A DNA stretch of 64,000 nt from JASHPR01 sp963808705 (GCA_963808705.1 CAWEHB010000004.1:1-64000); one strand, 5' to 3'; shown: positions 17,687-26,707, counted from the first letter of the stretch. Numbers and translations: made by a program. Notes: generated by a model from the letters alone, not told the origin.

Positions 17687-18370
17687 TTACCGGGCCCGCT
17701 TGCGCATCCGTTCCGGGTCGATCAGCAGCACGGACTTGGGGTGCAGCTGGATCCAGCCGCGCGCCACGAAGTCGGCGAGAGCCTTGTTGACGGTCTCCCG
17801 TGACGCCCCGACCAGCTGGGCCAGCTCCTCCTGGGTCAGGTCGTGATTGACCTGCAGGCCGTCCTCCTGCTCGGTGCCGAACCGCGCCGCCAGGTCCAGC
17901 AGGGCCTTCGCGACCCGGCCCGGCACATCGGTGAAGACCAGGTCGGACATGACCTCGTTGGTGCGCCGGAGCCGCCGTGCCAGCGCGGCGAGCAGGTGCA
18001 TGGCGACATCGGGGTGCCCGGTGAGCCAGGTCCGCAGGTCGTCATGGGCCAGGGCGGCCAGGCGGACGTCGGTCACGGCCGAGGCGCCCATGGTGCGGGG
18101 CCGGGGGTCGAACAGCGAGAGCTCGCCGAACATCTCGCCCGGCCCGATCAGGCTGATCAGGTTCTCCCGGCCGTCCGCGGACGTCCTGGTGAGCTTGATC
18201 TTGCCGTCGAGCACCACGTACAGCCGGTCTCCCGCGTCACCCTCGTCGAAGAGCCGGTCCCCCCGGGCCAGCCCGACGTCGGTCACCCCGGCCCGCAGCG
18301 CCTTTGTCTCCTCGTCGTCCAGGGCCTCGAACAGCGGTGCCCGCCTGAGCACGTCCTCCGCGTGTTCCAC
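17687..18370 (-). CDS. crp: Crp-family cyclic AMP receptor-like regulator
   Basis: This is a regulator of about 227 residues. The cyclic-nucleotide domain has GDAGDRLYVVLDGKIKL, GEMFGELSLFDPRPRT (the GELS-R cAMP pocket) and a dimer helix with ARRLRRTNEVMSDLVF. The DNA-binding domain has DLTQEELAQLVGASRETVNKAL. I favour GTG 18370 because GAGGAGG lies about 8 nt upstream and the protein then begins EHAEDVLRRAPLF as in Streptomyces Crp; ATG 18421 would add 17 residues and has no clear ribosome-binding site. In actinomycetes Crp controls germination, respiration and secondary metabolism. Its place beside the MBL/NUDIX/RidA genes matches Rv3676. Confidence 0.92.
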   Translation of the reverse strand: MEHAEDVLRRAPLFEALDDEETKALRAGVTDVGLARGDRLFDEGDAGDRLYVVLDGKIKLTRTSADGRENLISLIGPGEMFGELSLFDPRPRTMGASAVTDVRLAALAHDDLRTWLTGHPDVAMHLLAALARRLRRTNEVMSDLVFTDVPGRVAKALLDLAARFGTEQEDGLQVNHDLTQEELAQLVGASRETVNKALADFVARGWIQLHPKSVLLIDPERMRKRAR

Positions 18371-18486
18371 GGCATGCACCTCCTCGGCCCGCTCCAGGCG
18401 CTTACTCTCAGTGTCGCCCATTCATTACCCAGAAAGCGACTTTCGCCCCTTCCGCACGGGGTTGGCCACGCAGCGTCCCGTTCAGG

Positions 18487-19002
18487 TCAATGATCTTCAT
18501 TTTCTGACGCGGCCAGTCGGGCCCGGCAGGACTCGATCTCGGCGTCGGCCGCCTCCCGGCCCGCCCACCGGCCCGCCTCCACCATCTTGCCGGGCTCCAG
18601 CTCCTTGTAGACCTCGAAGAAGTGCTGGATCTCCAGGCGGTCGAAGTCCGAGACGTCCCCGATGTCCTCCAGGTGCGCCATCCGCGGGTCGGTCGCCACC
18701 ACGCACAGGACCTTGTCGTCGATGCCGTTCTCGTCCCGCATCCGGAACATGCCGATCGCCCGGCACCGGATCAGGCACCCGGGGAACGTGGGCTCCTCGA
18801 GCAGCACCAGCGCGTCGAGCGGGTCGCCGTCGTCGGCCAGCGTGCCCTCGATAAAGCCGTAGTCAGCCGGGTATCGAGTGGAGGTGAACAGCATCCGGTC
18901 CAGCCGGATCCGGCCGCTCACGTGATCCATCTCGTACTTGTTCCGCTGACCCTTGGGGATCTCGATGGTCACATCGAATTCCGCGATTCCCGTCTCTTCC
19001 AC
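18487..19002 (-). CDS. ppa: Inorganic pyrophosphatase
   Basis: This is a 171-residue family I soluble pyrophosphatase that hydrolyses PPi to two phosphates, pulling forward nucleotide and tRNA charging reactions. Signatures are IPKGQRNKYEMD, RYPADYGFI and DGDPLDALVLLEEP, which supply the Mg-binding Asp residues. KELEPGKMVEAGRW lies in the C-terminal part. Its start is GTG 19002. It is divergent from dacB, the same arrangement as ppa/dacB in M. tuberculosis. Confidence 0.95.
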   Translation of the reverse strand: MEETGIAEFDVTIEIPKGQRNKYEMDHVSGRIRLDRMLFTSTRYPADYGFIEGTLADDGDPLDALVLLEEPTFPGCLIRCRAIGMFRMRDENGIDDKVLCVVATDPRMAHLEDIGDVSDFDRLEIQHFFEVYKELEPGKMVEAGRWAGREAADAEIESCRARLAASENEDH

Positions 19003-19109
19003 GATTCCGCCTCCCGGCCCATAGATTTACTCCGTTGTCTACCCGGTCCGGGTCCGCGGGCGTATGGCGGGGCAGCGGGTTCCAGGATTCCGCGAGAGGA
19101 GGTGACCGG

Positions 19110-20573
19110 TTGCGTCGGCCTCGCGTGGTCGCGGCGGCGTCGCTGGCCGTGCTCAGCGTGTTCACGATGACCGCCGGCGTGGCCGTGGCGCGCATGCTGC
19201 CGCCGCGGCTGGCGTTGTGGCGGCTGCCCACGGTGGCCGCCCGCGGGCTCGCCCGGGCCGGGCCGGTGCTCAGCCCGGTGCCGGACCCGGTGGCCGGCGC
19301 GAGGACGGCGCAAGCCGGGCCGGGAACGCAGGCGACGGCGGCGGGCGTCAGCGCCGCGCTCTCCGGCGTGCTCGGCTCGGCCACGCTCGGCCCGCACGTC
19401 GGCGCGGTGGTCGCCGACCTGTCCTCGGGCCAGGTGCTGCTCTCCCGCCAGGGCAACTCGGGCTTTGCCCCGGCCTCGACCGCGAAGCTGGCCGTGGCCA
19501 TCGCCGCGCTGCACGTGCTCGGCCCCGCGGCCAGGCTCACCACCAGGGTCGTGGCCGGCCCGGCGCCGTCGTCCGTGGTCCTGGTCGGCGGCGGCGATCC
19601 GACGCTGGCCGCCGGGCACCCCCCGGCCTCCGACTACCCCCAGCCGGCCACGCTGGCCTCGCTGGCTGACCAGACGGCGCGGGCGCTGCGGGCCAGGGGC
19701 GTCCGCGCGGTCCGGGTCGGCTATGACACCTCGCTGTTCACCGGCCTGCCGATGGCCCCGGGCTGGTCGAGCGACTACGTCACCACGGGCGACGTGACCC
19801 CGATCGAGTCGCTGGAGGTGGACCAGGGCCGGCTGACCCTGAGCGGCGCTCCCCAGGACGCGGACGACCCGGGCAACCTGCGGCCGCGCTCGTTCACGCC
19901 GGCTTCCGACGCCGCGCAGGTCTTTGCCTCGTTCCTGTCCGGCCAGGGGATCACGGTGCGCGGGCCGGCGGCCCCGGCGACGGCGCCGGGCGGCAGCGCC
20001 ACGATCGCCGCGGTGTCGTCGCCGCCGCTGGCCGAGATCGTGGGGCAGATGCTCACCGAGAGCAACAACGTGATCGCGGAGAACCTGGCCCGGCAGGTCG
20101 CGATCGCCACCGGGCGGCCGGCCTCGTTCAGCGGCGGGGCCGCGGCGGAGACGGCCGTGCTCCGCGGGCTCGGCATCCGCGGCAGAATCAGCCTGGTCGA
20201 CGGCAGCGGCCTGTCGCCGCTGGACCGGATCACGCCAGACGTGCTGGTGCAGCTGATGCGCCTGGCCGCGGCGCCCCGACAGCCGAGCCTGCGGCCAGTG
20301 ATCACCGGCCTCCCGGTGGCCGGGTTTTCCGGGACGCTGGGCCCCGGCGGCAGCGTGTTCCCCGACCTGGGCCAGGCCGGGCGCGGCGTGGTGCGGGCCA
20401 AGACCGGCAACCTGCTGACCGTGGTGTCGCTGGCCGGCATCGCGCAGGCCAGGGACGGCCAGCTGCTCGCGTTCGCGTTCATGGCCGACCAGCTGCCGGC
20501 GGCGGGCCTGGACGCCGGCGCGGCCGACCTGACCACGCTGGCCACGGCCCTGGCCGGCTGCGGATGCCACTGA
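19110..20573 (+). CDS. dacB: D-alanyl-D-alanine carboxypeptidase/endopeptidase (PBP4 type)
   Basis: This is a peptidase S13 enzyme of about 487 residues that trims peptidoglycan stem peptides outside the membrane. The start is TTG 19110, placed 4 nt after a strong AGGAGGTGA; it gives a clean signal sequence (MRRPRVVAAASLAVLSVFTM). Active-site motifs are ASTAKLAVA (SxxK), ESNNVIAEN (SxN) and RAKTGNL (KTG). The PBP4-specific insert domain lies between SxxK and SxN. It is the first gene of a plus-strand run and is divergent from ppa. Confidence 0.9.
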   Translation: MRRPRVVAAASLAVLSVFTMTAGVAVARMLPPRLALWRLPTVAARGLARAGPVLSPVPDPVAGARTAQAGPGTQATAAGVSAALSGVLGSATLGPHVGAVVADLSSGQVLLSRQGNSGFAPASTAKLAVAIAALHVLGPAARLTTRVVAGPAPSSVVLVGGGDPTLAAGHPPASDYPQPATLASLADQTARALRARGVRAVRVGYDTSLFTGLPMAPGWSSDYVTTGDVTPIESLEVDQGRLTLSGAPQDADDPGNLRPRSFTPASDAAQVFASFLSGQGITVRGPAAPATAPGGSATIAAVSSPPLAEIVGQMLTESNNVIAENLARQVAIATGRPASFSGGAAAETAVLRGLGIRGRISLVDGSGLSPLDRITPDVLVQLMRLAAAPRQPSLRPVITGLPVAGFSGTLGPGGSVFPDLGQAGRGVVRAKTGNLLTVVSLAGIAQARDGQLLAFAFMADQLPAAGLDAGAADLTTLATALAGCGCH

Positions 20574-20634
20574 GCGTCGGCCATTGCTGCCTGTCGATCG
20601 CCGGCTACCCGGCTGGCCAACGTACGGTGGGGTT

Positions 20635-21825
20635 GTGAGCAGCTCTCAGATGATCGACTGGAACGTAGCCACGTCAACCGGGGTCAGGTGGGCCCGGCCC
20701 GGGCCGGCCGTCAGCATGTCCGAGGCCAGGAAGGTGGTCGCGGAACTGCGCAGGCTCGCGACCGCCGTGCAGGAGCCGGTCCGCGAGGTCACCGGCCTGC
20801 CCGGCCTGGGCGACGGCGGCCGGATCGCGGTCGTGGACCGGCCGGGATGGATCCGCGCCAACGTCGACGGGTTCCGGGTGGTGCTGGATCCGCTGGTCGA
20901 GCACATGCGCGAGAAGGGCACCGCACCGCCGCCCGGATCCGTGATCGGCAACGTCGGATCACGGGTCACCGGCATGCAGGCGGGCCTGATCCTCGCCTAC
21001 CTGGCCGGGCGGGTGCTCGGCCAGTACGAGCTGTTCCTGCCGCCGGACCCGGACGCACCGGAACCCGGCGCCGCGGACGCCCCCGCGGGCCGGCTGACCC
21101 TGGTCGCGCCGAACATCGTCATGGTGGAGCGCGAGCTCGGGGTGGACCCGCACGACTTCCGGCGCTGGGTGTGCCTGCACGAGGAGACGCACCGGGCCCA
21201 GTTCACGTCGGTGACCTGGCTCCGCCCCTACGTGCAGCAGCAGATGACCGAGTTCCTGCTGGCCTCGGACCTGGACCCGGCCTCGATCCTGGACCGGGTC
21301 CGGTCCGCGGCCGACGCGGTGGCGGGCGCGGTCCGTGGCGGCGGCGAGAGCCTGATCGAGGCGATCCAGACGCCGCGCCAGCGCGAGATACTCGACCGGC
21401 TGACCGCCGTGATGACGCTCGTGGAGGGCCACGGCGACTACGTGATGGACGCGGTCGGCCCCAAGGTGGTGCCGTCGGTCGAGGAGATCCGGGCCAAGTT
21501 CTCCGCCCGGCGCCTGTCCGGCGGCCGGATCGAGCAGGCCATCCGCCGGATCCTGGGCATCGACCTCAAGATGAAGCAGTACGAGCAGGGGGCGCGGTTC
21601 GTCAAGACCGTGGTAGACGAGGCGGGCATGACGGTGTTCAACCGGGTCTGGACGTCCCCGGAGACCCTCCCGACCCGGGACGAGATCACCAGCCCGCGGT
21701 CCTGGCTCGAGCGGGTCGGCCGCGGGTCGCCCGGCGAACTGCCCCGGGGCGAGGCGAACGGCAGCGGGACGAACGGCAGCGGCGCAGAGACCAACGGCGC
21801 GGACGGCGGCGCGGCCGCCAGCTGA
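20635..21825 (+). CDS. Zinc-dependent metalloprotease-like protein (DUF2342)
   Basis: This is a protein of about 396 residues starting at GTG 20635 (MSSSQMIDWNVATSTG). It has a zincin motif, CLHEETHRAQF (HExxH), with a likely downstream ligand region at VEGHGDYVMD. These are the marks of the actinobacterial DUF2342 family, often labelled 'coenzyme F420 biosynthesis-associated', which sits beside tilS (Rv3626c-like). No F420 gene is nearby, so that label is weak. The C-terminal 40 residues are Gly/Asn/Ser-rich and low in complexity. There is no signal peptide, so it is cytoplasmic. Substrate unknown. Confidence 0.8.
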   Translation: MSSSQMIDWNVATSTGVRWARPGPAVSMSEARKVVAELRRLATAVQEPVREVTGLPGLGDGGRIAVVDRPGWIRANVDGFRVVLDPLVEHMREKGTAPPPGSVIGNVGSRVTGMQAGLILAYLAGRVLGQYELFLPPDPDAPEPGAADAPAGRLTLVAPNIVMVERELGVDPHDFRRWVCLHEETHRAQFTSVTWLRPYVQQQMTEFLLASDLDPASILDRVRSAADAVAGAVRGGGESLIEAIQTPRQREILDRLTAVMTLVEGHGDYVMDAVGPKVVPSVEEIRAKFSARRLSGGRIEQAIRRILGIDLKMKQYEQGARFVKTVVDEAGMTVFNRVWTSPETLPTRDEITSPRSWLERVGRGSPGELPRGEANGSGTNGSGAETNGADGGAAAS

Positions 21826-22038
21826 CCCCGCGAGCCAAAGGAGCCGCGGCCTGCCCCCCGCGAGCCCGAGGAGCCGCGGCCTGACCCCGCGAGCCAAAGG
21901 GGCGCGGTGCCGCCTGGACTGAGGAACGAGAAGCGACGAAGGAGCGAGAAGCGACGAAGGAAGGCGGCGCCTCCAGGCGCCCCGGAGGCGAGCGGGGAGG
22001 GCAAATGGGCCCCGGAGGCGAGCGGGGAGGGTAATGGG
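21826..22038 (+). repeat. Three successive tandem-repeat sets between the metalloprotease and tilS
   Basis: Set A: a 28-bp unit (CCCCGCGAGCCAAAGGAGCC...) at 21826-21853 and 21856-21883, with a partial copy at 21885-21900. Set B: CGAGAAGCGACGAAGGA at 21927-21943 and 21945-21961. Set C: a 30-bp unit at 21979-22008 and 22009-22038; each copy carries a GGGGAGGG ribosome-binding site followed by ATG. The second copy provides the tilS start. Confidence 0.85.
22005..22034 (+). CDS. Nine-codon leader ORF coupled to tilS
   Basis: ATG 22005 lies behind the first GGGGAGGG copy and encodes MGPGGERGG, ending at TAA 22032-22034. The last A of the stop is the A of the tilS ATG (TAATG), so ribosomes finishing the leader could restart on tilS. 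It exists only because of the 30-bp duplication. Translation is inferred, not shown. Confidence 0.4.
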   Translation: MGPGGERGG

Positions 22039-23044
22039 CCCGCACCCCGCGGTCGCGGCCGTCCGGCTGGCTGTGCGCCGGTGCCTGTCCGGAGCGGGCC
22101 TGGCCCCCGGTGACCTGGTGCTCGCCGCCTGCTCGGGCGGCGCGGACTCGCTGGCCCTCGCCGCGGCGCTCGCGTTCGAGGCGCCCCGGCTCGGCCTGTG
22201 CGGCGGCGGCGTCACCGTCGATCACGGCCTGCAGGCCGGATCGGCCGAGCAGGCCAGGAAGGTGACGAAGACCCTCGCCGCGCTGGGCCTCGATCCGGTG
22301 CAGAGCGTCAGCGTCACCGTGCCGCGGTCCGGCGCCGGCCCCGAGGCGGCCGCGCGGAGCGCCAGGTACCTGGCGCTCGACCGCGTCGCCGACGCCACCG
22401 GCGCTGCCGCGATCTTGCTCGGCCACACCACGGATGACCAGGCCGAGACCGTGCTGCTCGGCCTGGCGCGCGGCTCCGGCGCGCGCTCCCTGGCCGGGAT
22501 GCCCGAGCGCAACGGCCGCTGCCTGCGCCCGCTGCTCGGGGTCAGCCGTGCCCAGACCCGGGCCGCGTGCGCCGCCCTCAACCTCGGGCCCTGGGACGAC
22601 CCGCAGAACGCCGATCCCGGCTACGCCCGCGTCCGGGTCCGCCACCGGGTGCTCCCGGCCCTGGAGTCCGAGCTCGGGCCCGGCGTGGCCGAGGCCCTCG
22701 CCCGCACGGCCCGGCAGTTGCGCGCGGATGCCGATTTCCTCGACTCTGTCGCCCAGGCCGAAGCAGAACGGATAGCCGCGGCCGGCTCCGGCGGCCTCCC
22801 GCTGGACGAGGTTGCGGCCCTGCCGCAGGCGATCAGGTCGCGGGTGCTCAGGAACGCGGCCATCGCGGCTGGCTGCCCGGCGGGCGCGCTGACCGAGCGC
22901 CACGTGGCCGGGCTCGACGCGCTGGTGACCGACTGGCACGGCCAGCGGTGGACCGACCTGCCCGGCGGCGTACGCGGCCGGCGCCAGTATGGCAAGCTAC
23001 TTTTCACCTCTAGCAACGGGGAGGGCGCGGGTGGACGCGGCTGA
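22034..23044 (+). CDS. tilS: tRNA(Ile)-lysidine synthase
   Basis: This is a 336-residue PP-loop enzyme that uses ATP and lysine to convert C34 of the CAU tRNA-Ile to lysidine, so that it reads AUA. The PP-loop is ACSGGADSLALAAAL. The motifs GHTTDDQAETVLL and VRVRHRVLPALE match the family, and length is typical of actinobacterial TilS, which have a reduced C-terminal domain. Start ATG 22034 uses the GGGGAGGG of the second 30-bp repeat. It overlaps the hpt start by 14 nt. Confidence 0.92.
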   Translation: MGPHPAVAAVRLAVRRCLSGAGLAPGDLVLAACSGGADSLALAAALAFEAPRLGLCGGGVTVDHGLQAGSAEQARKVTKTLAALGLDPVQSVSVTVPRSGAGPEAAARSARYLALDRVADATGAAAILLGHTTDDQAETVLLGLARGSGARSLAGMPERNGRCLRPLLGVSRAQTRAACAALNLGPWDDPQNADPGYARVRVRHRVLPALESELGPGVAEALARTARQLRADADFLDSVAQAEAERIAAAGSGGLPLDEVAALPQAIRSRVLRNAAIAAGCPAGALTERHVAGLDALVTDWHGQRWTDLPGGVRGRRQYGKLLFTSSNGEGAGGRG

Positions 23045-23669
23045 CATGGGCGCCGACCTGGCGGAAGTGCTGATCACCCCGGATCGGCTGCAAAACCGGA
23101 TTGCGGAGCTCGCCGCGCAGATCGACGCGGATTACGCCGATCGCGAACTTCTCCTGGTTGGCGTGCTGAAGGGCGCGGTCATGGTGATGGCTGACCTGGC
23201 CCGCGCCATGCGGCTGCCCGTTCAGATGGACTGGATGGCGGTCTCGTCTTACGGCTCCGGCACGAAATCCTCCGGAGTCGTGCGCATTCTCAAGGATCTC
23301 GACTGCGATATCACGGACCGCCATGTGCTGGTCGTGGAGGACATTGTCGACTCCGGCCTGACCCTGTCCTGGCTGGTCAGGAACCTGCAGTCGCGCGGTC
23401 CCGCGTCGCTGCGGGTATGCGCGCTGCTGCGCAAGCCCAGCGCCGCGCGGGTGGACATTGAGGTGGCGTACACGGGTTTCGACATTGGCGACGCCTTCGT
23501 CATCGGCTATGGCCTCGACTATGCCGAGCGTTACCGGAACCTTCCGTTCATCGGCACCCTGGCCCCGCATGTCTACGGCGGCGGGCTAGAGGACGCGGGC
23601 GCCGCCGCGTCGGCGGCGGGCGCCGCGGCCGGGGACGACCCCGGCGCCGGGGAACACATTGTGAGATGA
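23031..23669 (+). CDS. hpt: Hypoxanthine phosphoribosyltransferase
   Basis: This is a purine-salvage enzyme that joins hypoxanthine or guanine to PRPP. The PRPP motif is VLVVEDIVDSGLTLSW; upstream are LLLVGVLKGAVMVMADLARAM and the flexible-loop region AVSSYGSGTKSSGVVRILKD, downstream the base-binding VIGYGLDYAERYRNLPFIG. I favour GTG 23031 (behind a GGGGAGGG) over ATG 23046. An Ala/Gly-rich tail of about 25 residues follows the usual end at HVYGGGL. It overlaps tilS, matching the tilS-hpt-ftsH order of actinobacteria. Confidence 0.92.
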   Translation: MDAADMGADLAEVLITPDRLQNRIAELAAQIDADYADRELLLVGVLKGAVMVMADLARAMRLPVQMDWMAVSSYGSGTKSSGVVRILKDLDCDITDRHVLVVEDIVDSGLTLSWLVRNLQSRGPASLRVCALLRKPSAARVDIEVAYTGFDIGDAFVIGYGLDYAERYRNLPFIGTLAPHVYGGGLEDAGAAASAAGAAAGDDPGAGEHIVR

Positions 23670-23824
23670 AATACGTTCAGGGTAAGGACACGGCAGCGAC
23701 TGCTGCGGCGCGCGAAGGTGCTTCCTACGTGTCAGCGCTAGCCGGTGCGGTGTACCGTCGATTATTCGCTGTGTACCAGGCGGGCAGAGAGGAAGACTGC
23801 GCGTGGGCGCTGGGATGCATGGCA

Positions 23825-23847
23825 GTCCCGCCGGAGGACGGCGGGAC
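23825..23847 (+). other. Hairpin with a GGAGG loop upstream of ftsH
   Basis: An 8-bp stem (GTCCCGCC 23825-23832, GGCGGGAC 23840-23847) has the loop GGAGGAC. It lies 50 bp before the ftsH start in a 228-bp gap. It could be a terminator after hpt or part of the ftsH leader. No ribosome-binding site is well placed for ATG 23898; the best AGGAGGGG (about 23,860-23,867) is about 30 nt away. Confidence 0.35.
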
Positions 23848-23897
23848 CTTAAGCTCGTCAGGAGGGGTCGGCCCGCTGCCGGCGCGGCCGTTCGTCG

Positions 23898-26093
23898 ATG
23901 GATCTGAAGCGCTACTTCCGCGGGCCGTTCGTTGCTGTCCTCGTCGTCTTGTTGCTGTTCTTCTTCCTGTACCGGTACGCGAGCTCGGGCAGCACGTACA
24001 AGCAGGCCGACACCTCGCAGGTGGTCGGCCTCATCGACAGCGGCCAGGTCAAGTCGGCGCTGCTGATCGACTCCAGCCAGACGGTCCAGGTCACGACCGA
24101 CAAGGGCGAGCTGCTGCAGGCGTCCTGGGTCGGCAACCAGGGCCAGACGCTCGCCACGACCCTGCAGGCCGACGCCAAGGCGGGCAAGCTGCCCGGCGGT
24201 TACACCGTCCAGGCCCCCAAGGGCAGCTCGATCTTCGATGTGATCTTCAGCTGGCTGCCGATCATCCTGATCGTGCTGATCTTCCTGTTCATGCTGAACC
24301 AGATGCAGGGCGGCGGCTCCCGGGTAATGAACTTCGGGAAGTCCAAGGCCAAGCTGATCACCAAGGACACCCCGAAGACCACGTTCGCCGACGTGGCCGG
24401 CGCGGACGAGGCGATCGAGGAACTCCAAGAGATCAAGGAGTTCCTGCAGAGCCCGGGCAAGTTCCAGGCCATCGGGGCGAAGATCCCCAAGGGCGTGCTG
24501 CTGTACGGCCCGCCCGGCACCGGCAAGACGCTGCTGGCCCGGGCCGTGGCCGGCGAGGCCGGGGTCCCGTTCTACTCCATCTCCGGCTCCGACTTCGTCG
24601 AGATGTTCGTTGGCGTCGGCGCGTCCCGGGTCCGTGACCTGTTCGAGCAGGCCAAGGCGAACGCCCCGGCGATCGTGTTCGTCGACGAGATCGACGCGGT
24701 AGGCCGGCACCGCGGCGCCGGCTTCGGCGGCGGCCACGACGAGCGTGAGCAGACCCTCAACCAGCTGCTGGTAGAGCTCGACGGCTTCGACACCAAGGGC
24801 GGGGTCATCGTGATCGCGGCCACGAACCGGCCGGACATCCTGGACCCGGCGCTGCTGCGCCCCGGCCGGTTCGACCGCCAGATCGTCGTGGCCCAGCCCG
24901 ACCTGAACGGCCGGAAGGGCATCCTGCGGGTGCACGCGCGCGGCAAGCCGCTGGGACCGGACGTCGAGCTCGACGCGATCGCGCGCCGGACGCCCGGGTT
25001 CACCGGCGCCGACCTGGCCAACGTGATCAACGAGGGCGCGCTGCTCACCGCGCGGGCGAACGGCACCCAGATCACGATGGCCTCGCTGGAGGAGGCGATC
25101 GACCGGGTCACCGCCGGCCCCAAGCGCAAGAGCGTGCTCCTCTCCGAGAGGGAGCGGAAGATCATCGCGTACCACGAGGGCGGCCACGCCCTGGTCGGGC
25201 ACGCGCTGCCGCACGCCGACCCGGTGCACAAGATCACGATCATCCCGCGCGGCCGGGCGCTCGGCTACACGGCGTCCGCCCCGACCGAGGACAAGTTCCT
25301 GGTCAGCCGGGCCGAGATGATGGACCAGCTGGCGATGCTGCTCGGCGGCCGGACCGCCGAGGAACTGGTCTTCCACGAGCCCACCACCGGCGCGGCCAAC
25401 GACATCGAGAAGGCGAGCCAGATCGCCCGCGGGATGATCACCGAGTACGGGATGAGCGAGCGGCTCGGCGCGCGCAAGTTCGGCTCCGGCGACGGCGAGC
25501 CGTTCCTGGGCCGCGAGATGTCGCACAGCCGGGACTACTCCGAGGAGATCGCGTCCGCGATCGACGAGGAGGTGCGCCGCCTGATCGAGTCCGCGCACGA
25601 CGAGGCCTGGGAGATCCTGGTCGAGTACCGCGACGTGCTCGACAACCTCGTGCTCCAGTTGATGGAGCACGAGACCCTGTCCCGGGACCAGGTCCTGGCG
25701 ATCTTCAGCCCGATCCGCGAGCGCCCGACCCGCGGCTCCTACACCGGCTACGGCAAGCGGCTCCCGTCCGACCGGCCGCCGGTGCTGTCGCCCAAGGAGA
25801 TGGCCCTCGCCGCCGCGCCGGATGGCTCCGAGCAGGCCGGCGCGGGCAACGGGCAGGCCCTGTCCGCCGGTCCCGACGGGTCCGCGCAGGCCCTGGGCCC
25901 GGGAGGGACCGGGAGCCCGGCCGGGCAGGCCGGCTCGATGGGCCCGATCGGCACCATCCGCCCGATGGGCTCCGCGGGCCCGGGCGGTGCCGGCGGCCCG
26001 GGCGGTGCCGGCGGCTACGGTTCCCCGCAAGGCCCAGATGACGGCGCGCCGGGTGGCTCCGCAGGAGGCCCCGCGCCGGGCGGGGCTCATTGA
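23898..26093 (+). CDS. ftsH: ATP-dependent zinc metalloprotease FtsH
   Basis: This is a 731-residue membrane AAA+ protease for quality control of membrane and some cytoplasmic proteins. Two transmembrane helices (about 11-27 and 114-133) flank the extracytoplasmic domain. The AAA domain has Walker A GPPGTGKT, Walker B IVFVDEID and the second region of homology RPDILDPALLRPGRFDRQ. The zinc site is AYHEGGHALVGHAL (HExxH). A Gly/Pro/Ala-rich C-terminal tail of about 110 residues is longer than in many bacteria and probably disordered. Its TGA overlaps the TTG start of folE. Confidence 0.96.
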   Translation: MDLKRYFRGPFVAVLVVLLLFFFLYRYASSGSTYKQADTSQVVGLIDSGQVKSALLIDSSQTVQVTTDKGELLQASWVGNQGQTLATTLQADAKAGKLPGGYTVQAPKGSSIFDVIFSWLPIILIVLIFLFMLNQMQGGGSRVMNFGKSKAKLITKDTPKTTFADVAGADEAIEELQEIKEFLQSPGKFQAIGAKIPKGVLLYGPPGTGKTLLARAVAGEAGVPFYSISGSDFVEMFVGVGASRVRDLFEQAKANAPAIVFVDEIDAVGRHRGAGFGGGHDEREQTLNQLLVELDGFDTKGGVIVIAATNRPDILDPALLRPGRFDRQIVVAQPDLNGRKGILRVHARGKPLGPDVELDAIARRTPGFTGADLANVINEGALLTARANGTQITMASLEEAIDRVTAGPKRKSVLLSERERKIIAYHEGGHALVGHALPHADPVHKITIIPRGRALGYTASAPTEDKFLVSRAEMMDQLAMLLGGRTAEELVFHEPTTGAANDIEKASQIARGMITEYGMSERLGARKFGSGDGEPFLGREMSHSRDYSEEIASAIDEEVRRLIESAHDEAWEILVEYRDVLDNLVLQLMEHETLSRDQVLAIFSPIRERPTRGSYTGYGKRLPSDRPPVLSPKEMALAAAPDGSEQAGAGNGQALSAGPDGSAQALGPGGTGSPAGQAGSMGPIGTIRPMGSAGPGGAGGPGGAGGYGSPQGPDDGAPGGSAGGPAPGGAH

Positions 26094-26707
26094 CCGACCA
26101 GGGCGATCCCGGCTTGACCGGCCAGGGCGATCCCGGCCGCGTTGACCAGGAGCGGATCGAGCGGGCCGTGCGCGAGATCCTGTTCGCCATCGGCGAGGAT
26201 CCGGAGCGGGACGGCCTGCGCGATACCCCGGCCCGCGTGGCCAGGGCCTACGCCGAGCAGTTCGCGGGGTTGCGGCAGCATCCCGAGGACGTGCTCAGCA
26301 CGGTCTTCGACGCCGACCACGACGAGATGGTCCTGGTGCGCGATATCGAGCTCTACAGCACCTGCGAGCATCACCTGACGCCGTTCTTCGGGTTCGCCCA
26401 CGTCGGCTACATACCGAACGACAAGGGCCAGATCACCGGGCTGTCGAAGCTGGCCAGGCTCGTGGACCTCTACGCCAGGCGTCCCCAGGTCCAGGAGCGG
26501 ATGACGAGCCAGATCGCCGATGCGCTCATGAACGTACTTGAGCCGAGGGGCGTTATCGTAGTGATAGAGGCCGAGCACCTGTGCATGTCAATGCGTGGCG
26601 TGCGTAAGCCTGGCGCCAAGACCGTGACCTCCGCGGTGCGCGGGATATTTCTCGACTCTGACCGGACGCGTGCCGAGGCGATGAGCCTTTTGCTCGGCCG
26701 TCGCTGA
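26090..26707 (+). CDS. folE: GTP cyclohydrolase I
   Basis: This is a 205-residue enzyme opening folate synthesis: GTP to 7,8-dihydroneopterin triphosphate. Zinc ligands appear in STCEHHLTPF and EHLCMSMRG; RKPGAKTVTSAVRG is the conserved end. The start TTG 26090 overlaps the ftsH stop (TTGA); a Gly/Asp-rich repeat (QGDPG twice) makes a loose N-terminus before VDQERIERAVREIL. The other folate genes follow after one inserted membrane-protein gene. Confidence 0.94.
   Translation: MTDQGDPGLTGQGDPGRVDQERIERAVREILFAIGEDPERDGLRDTPARVARAYAEQFAGLRQHPEDVLSTVFDADHDEMVLVRDIELYSTCEHHLTPFFGFAHVGYIPNDKGQITGLSKLARLVDLYARRPQVQERMTSQIADALMNVLEPRGVIVVIEAEHLCMSMRGVRKPGAKTVTSAVRGIFLDSDRTRAEAMSLLLGRR

Noticed and set aside
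20635..21825. F420-synthesis enzyme
   Set aside because: The label comes from family naming only; the visible motif is HExxH and no F420 gene is present.
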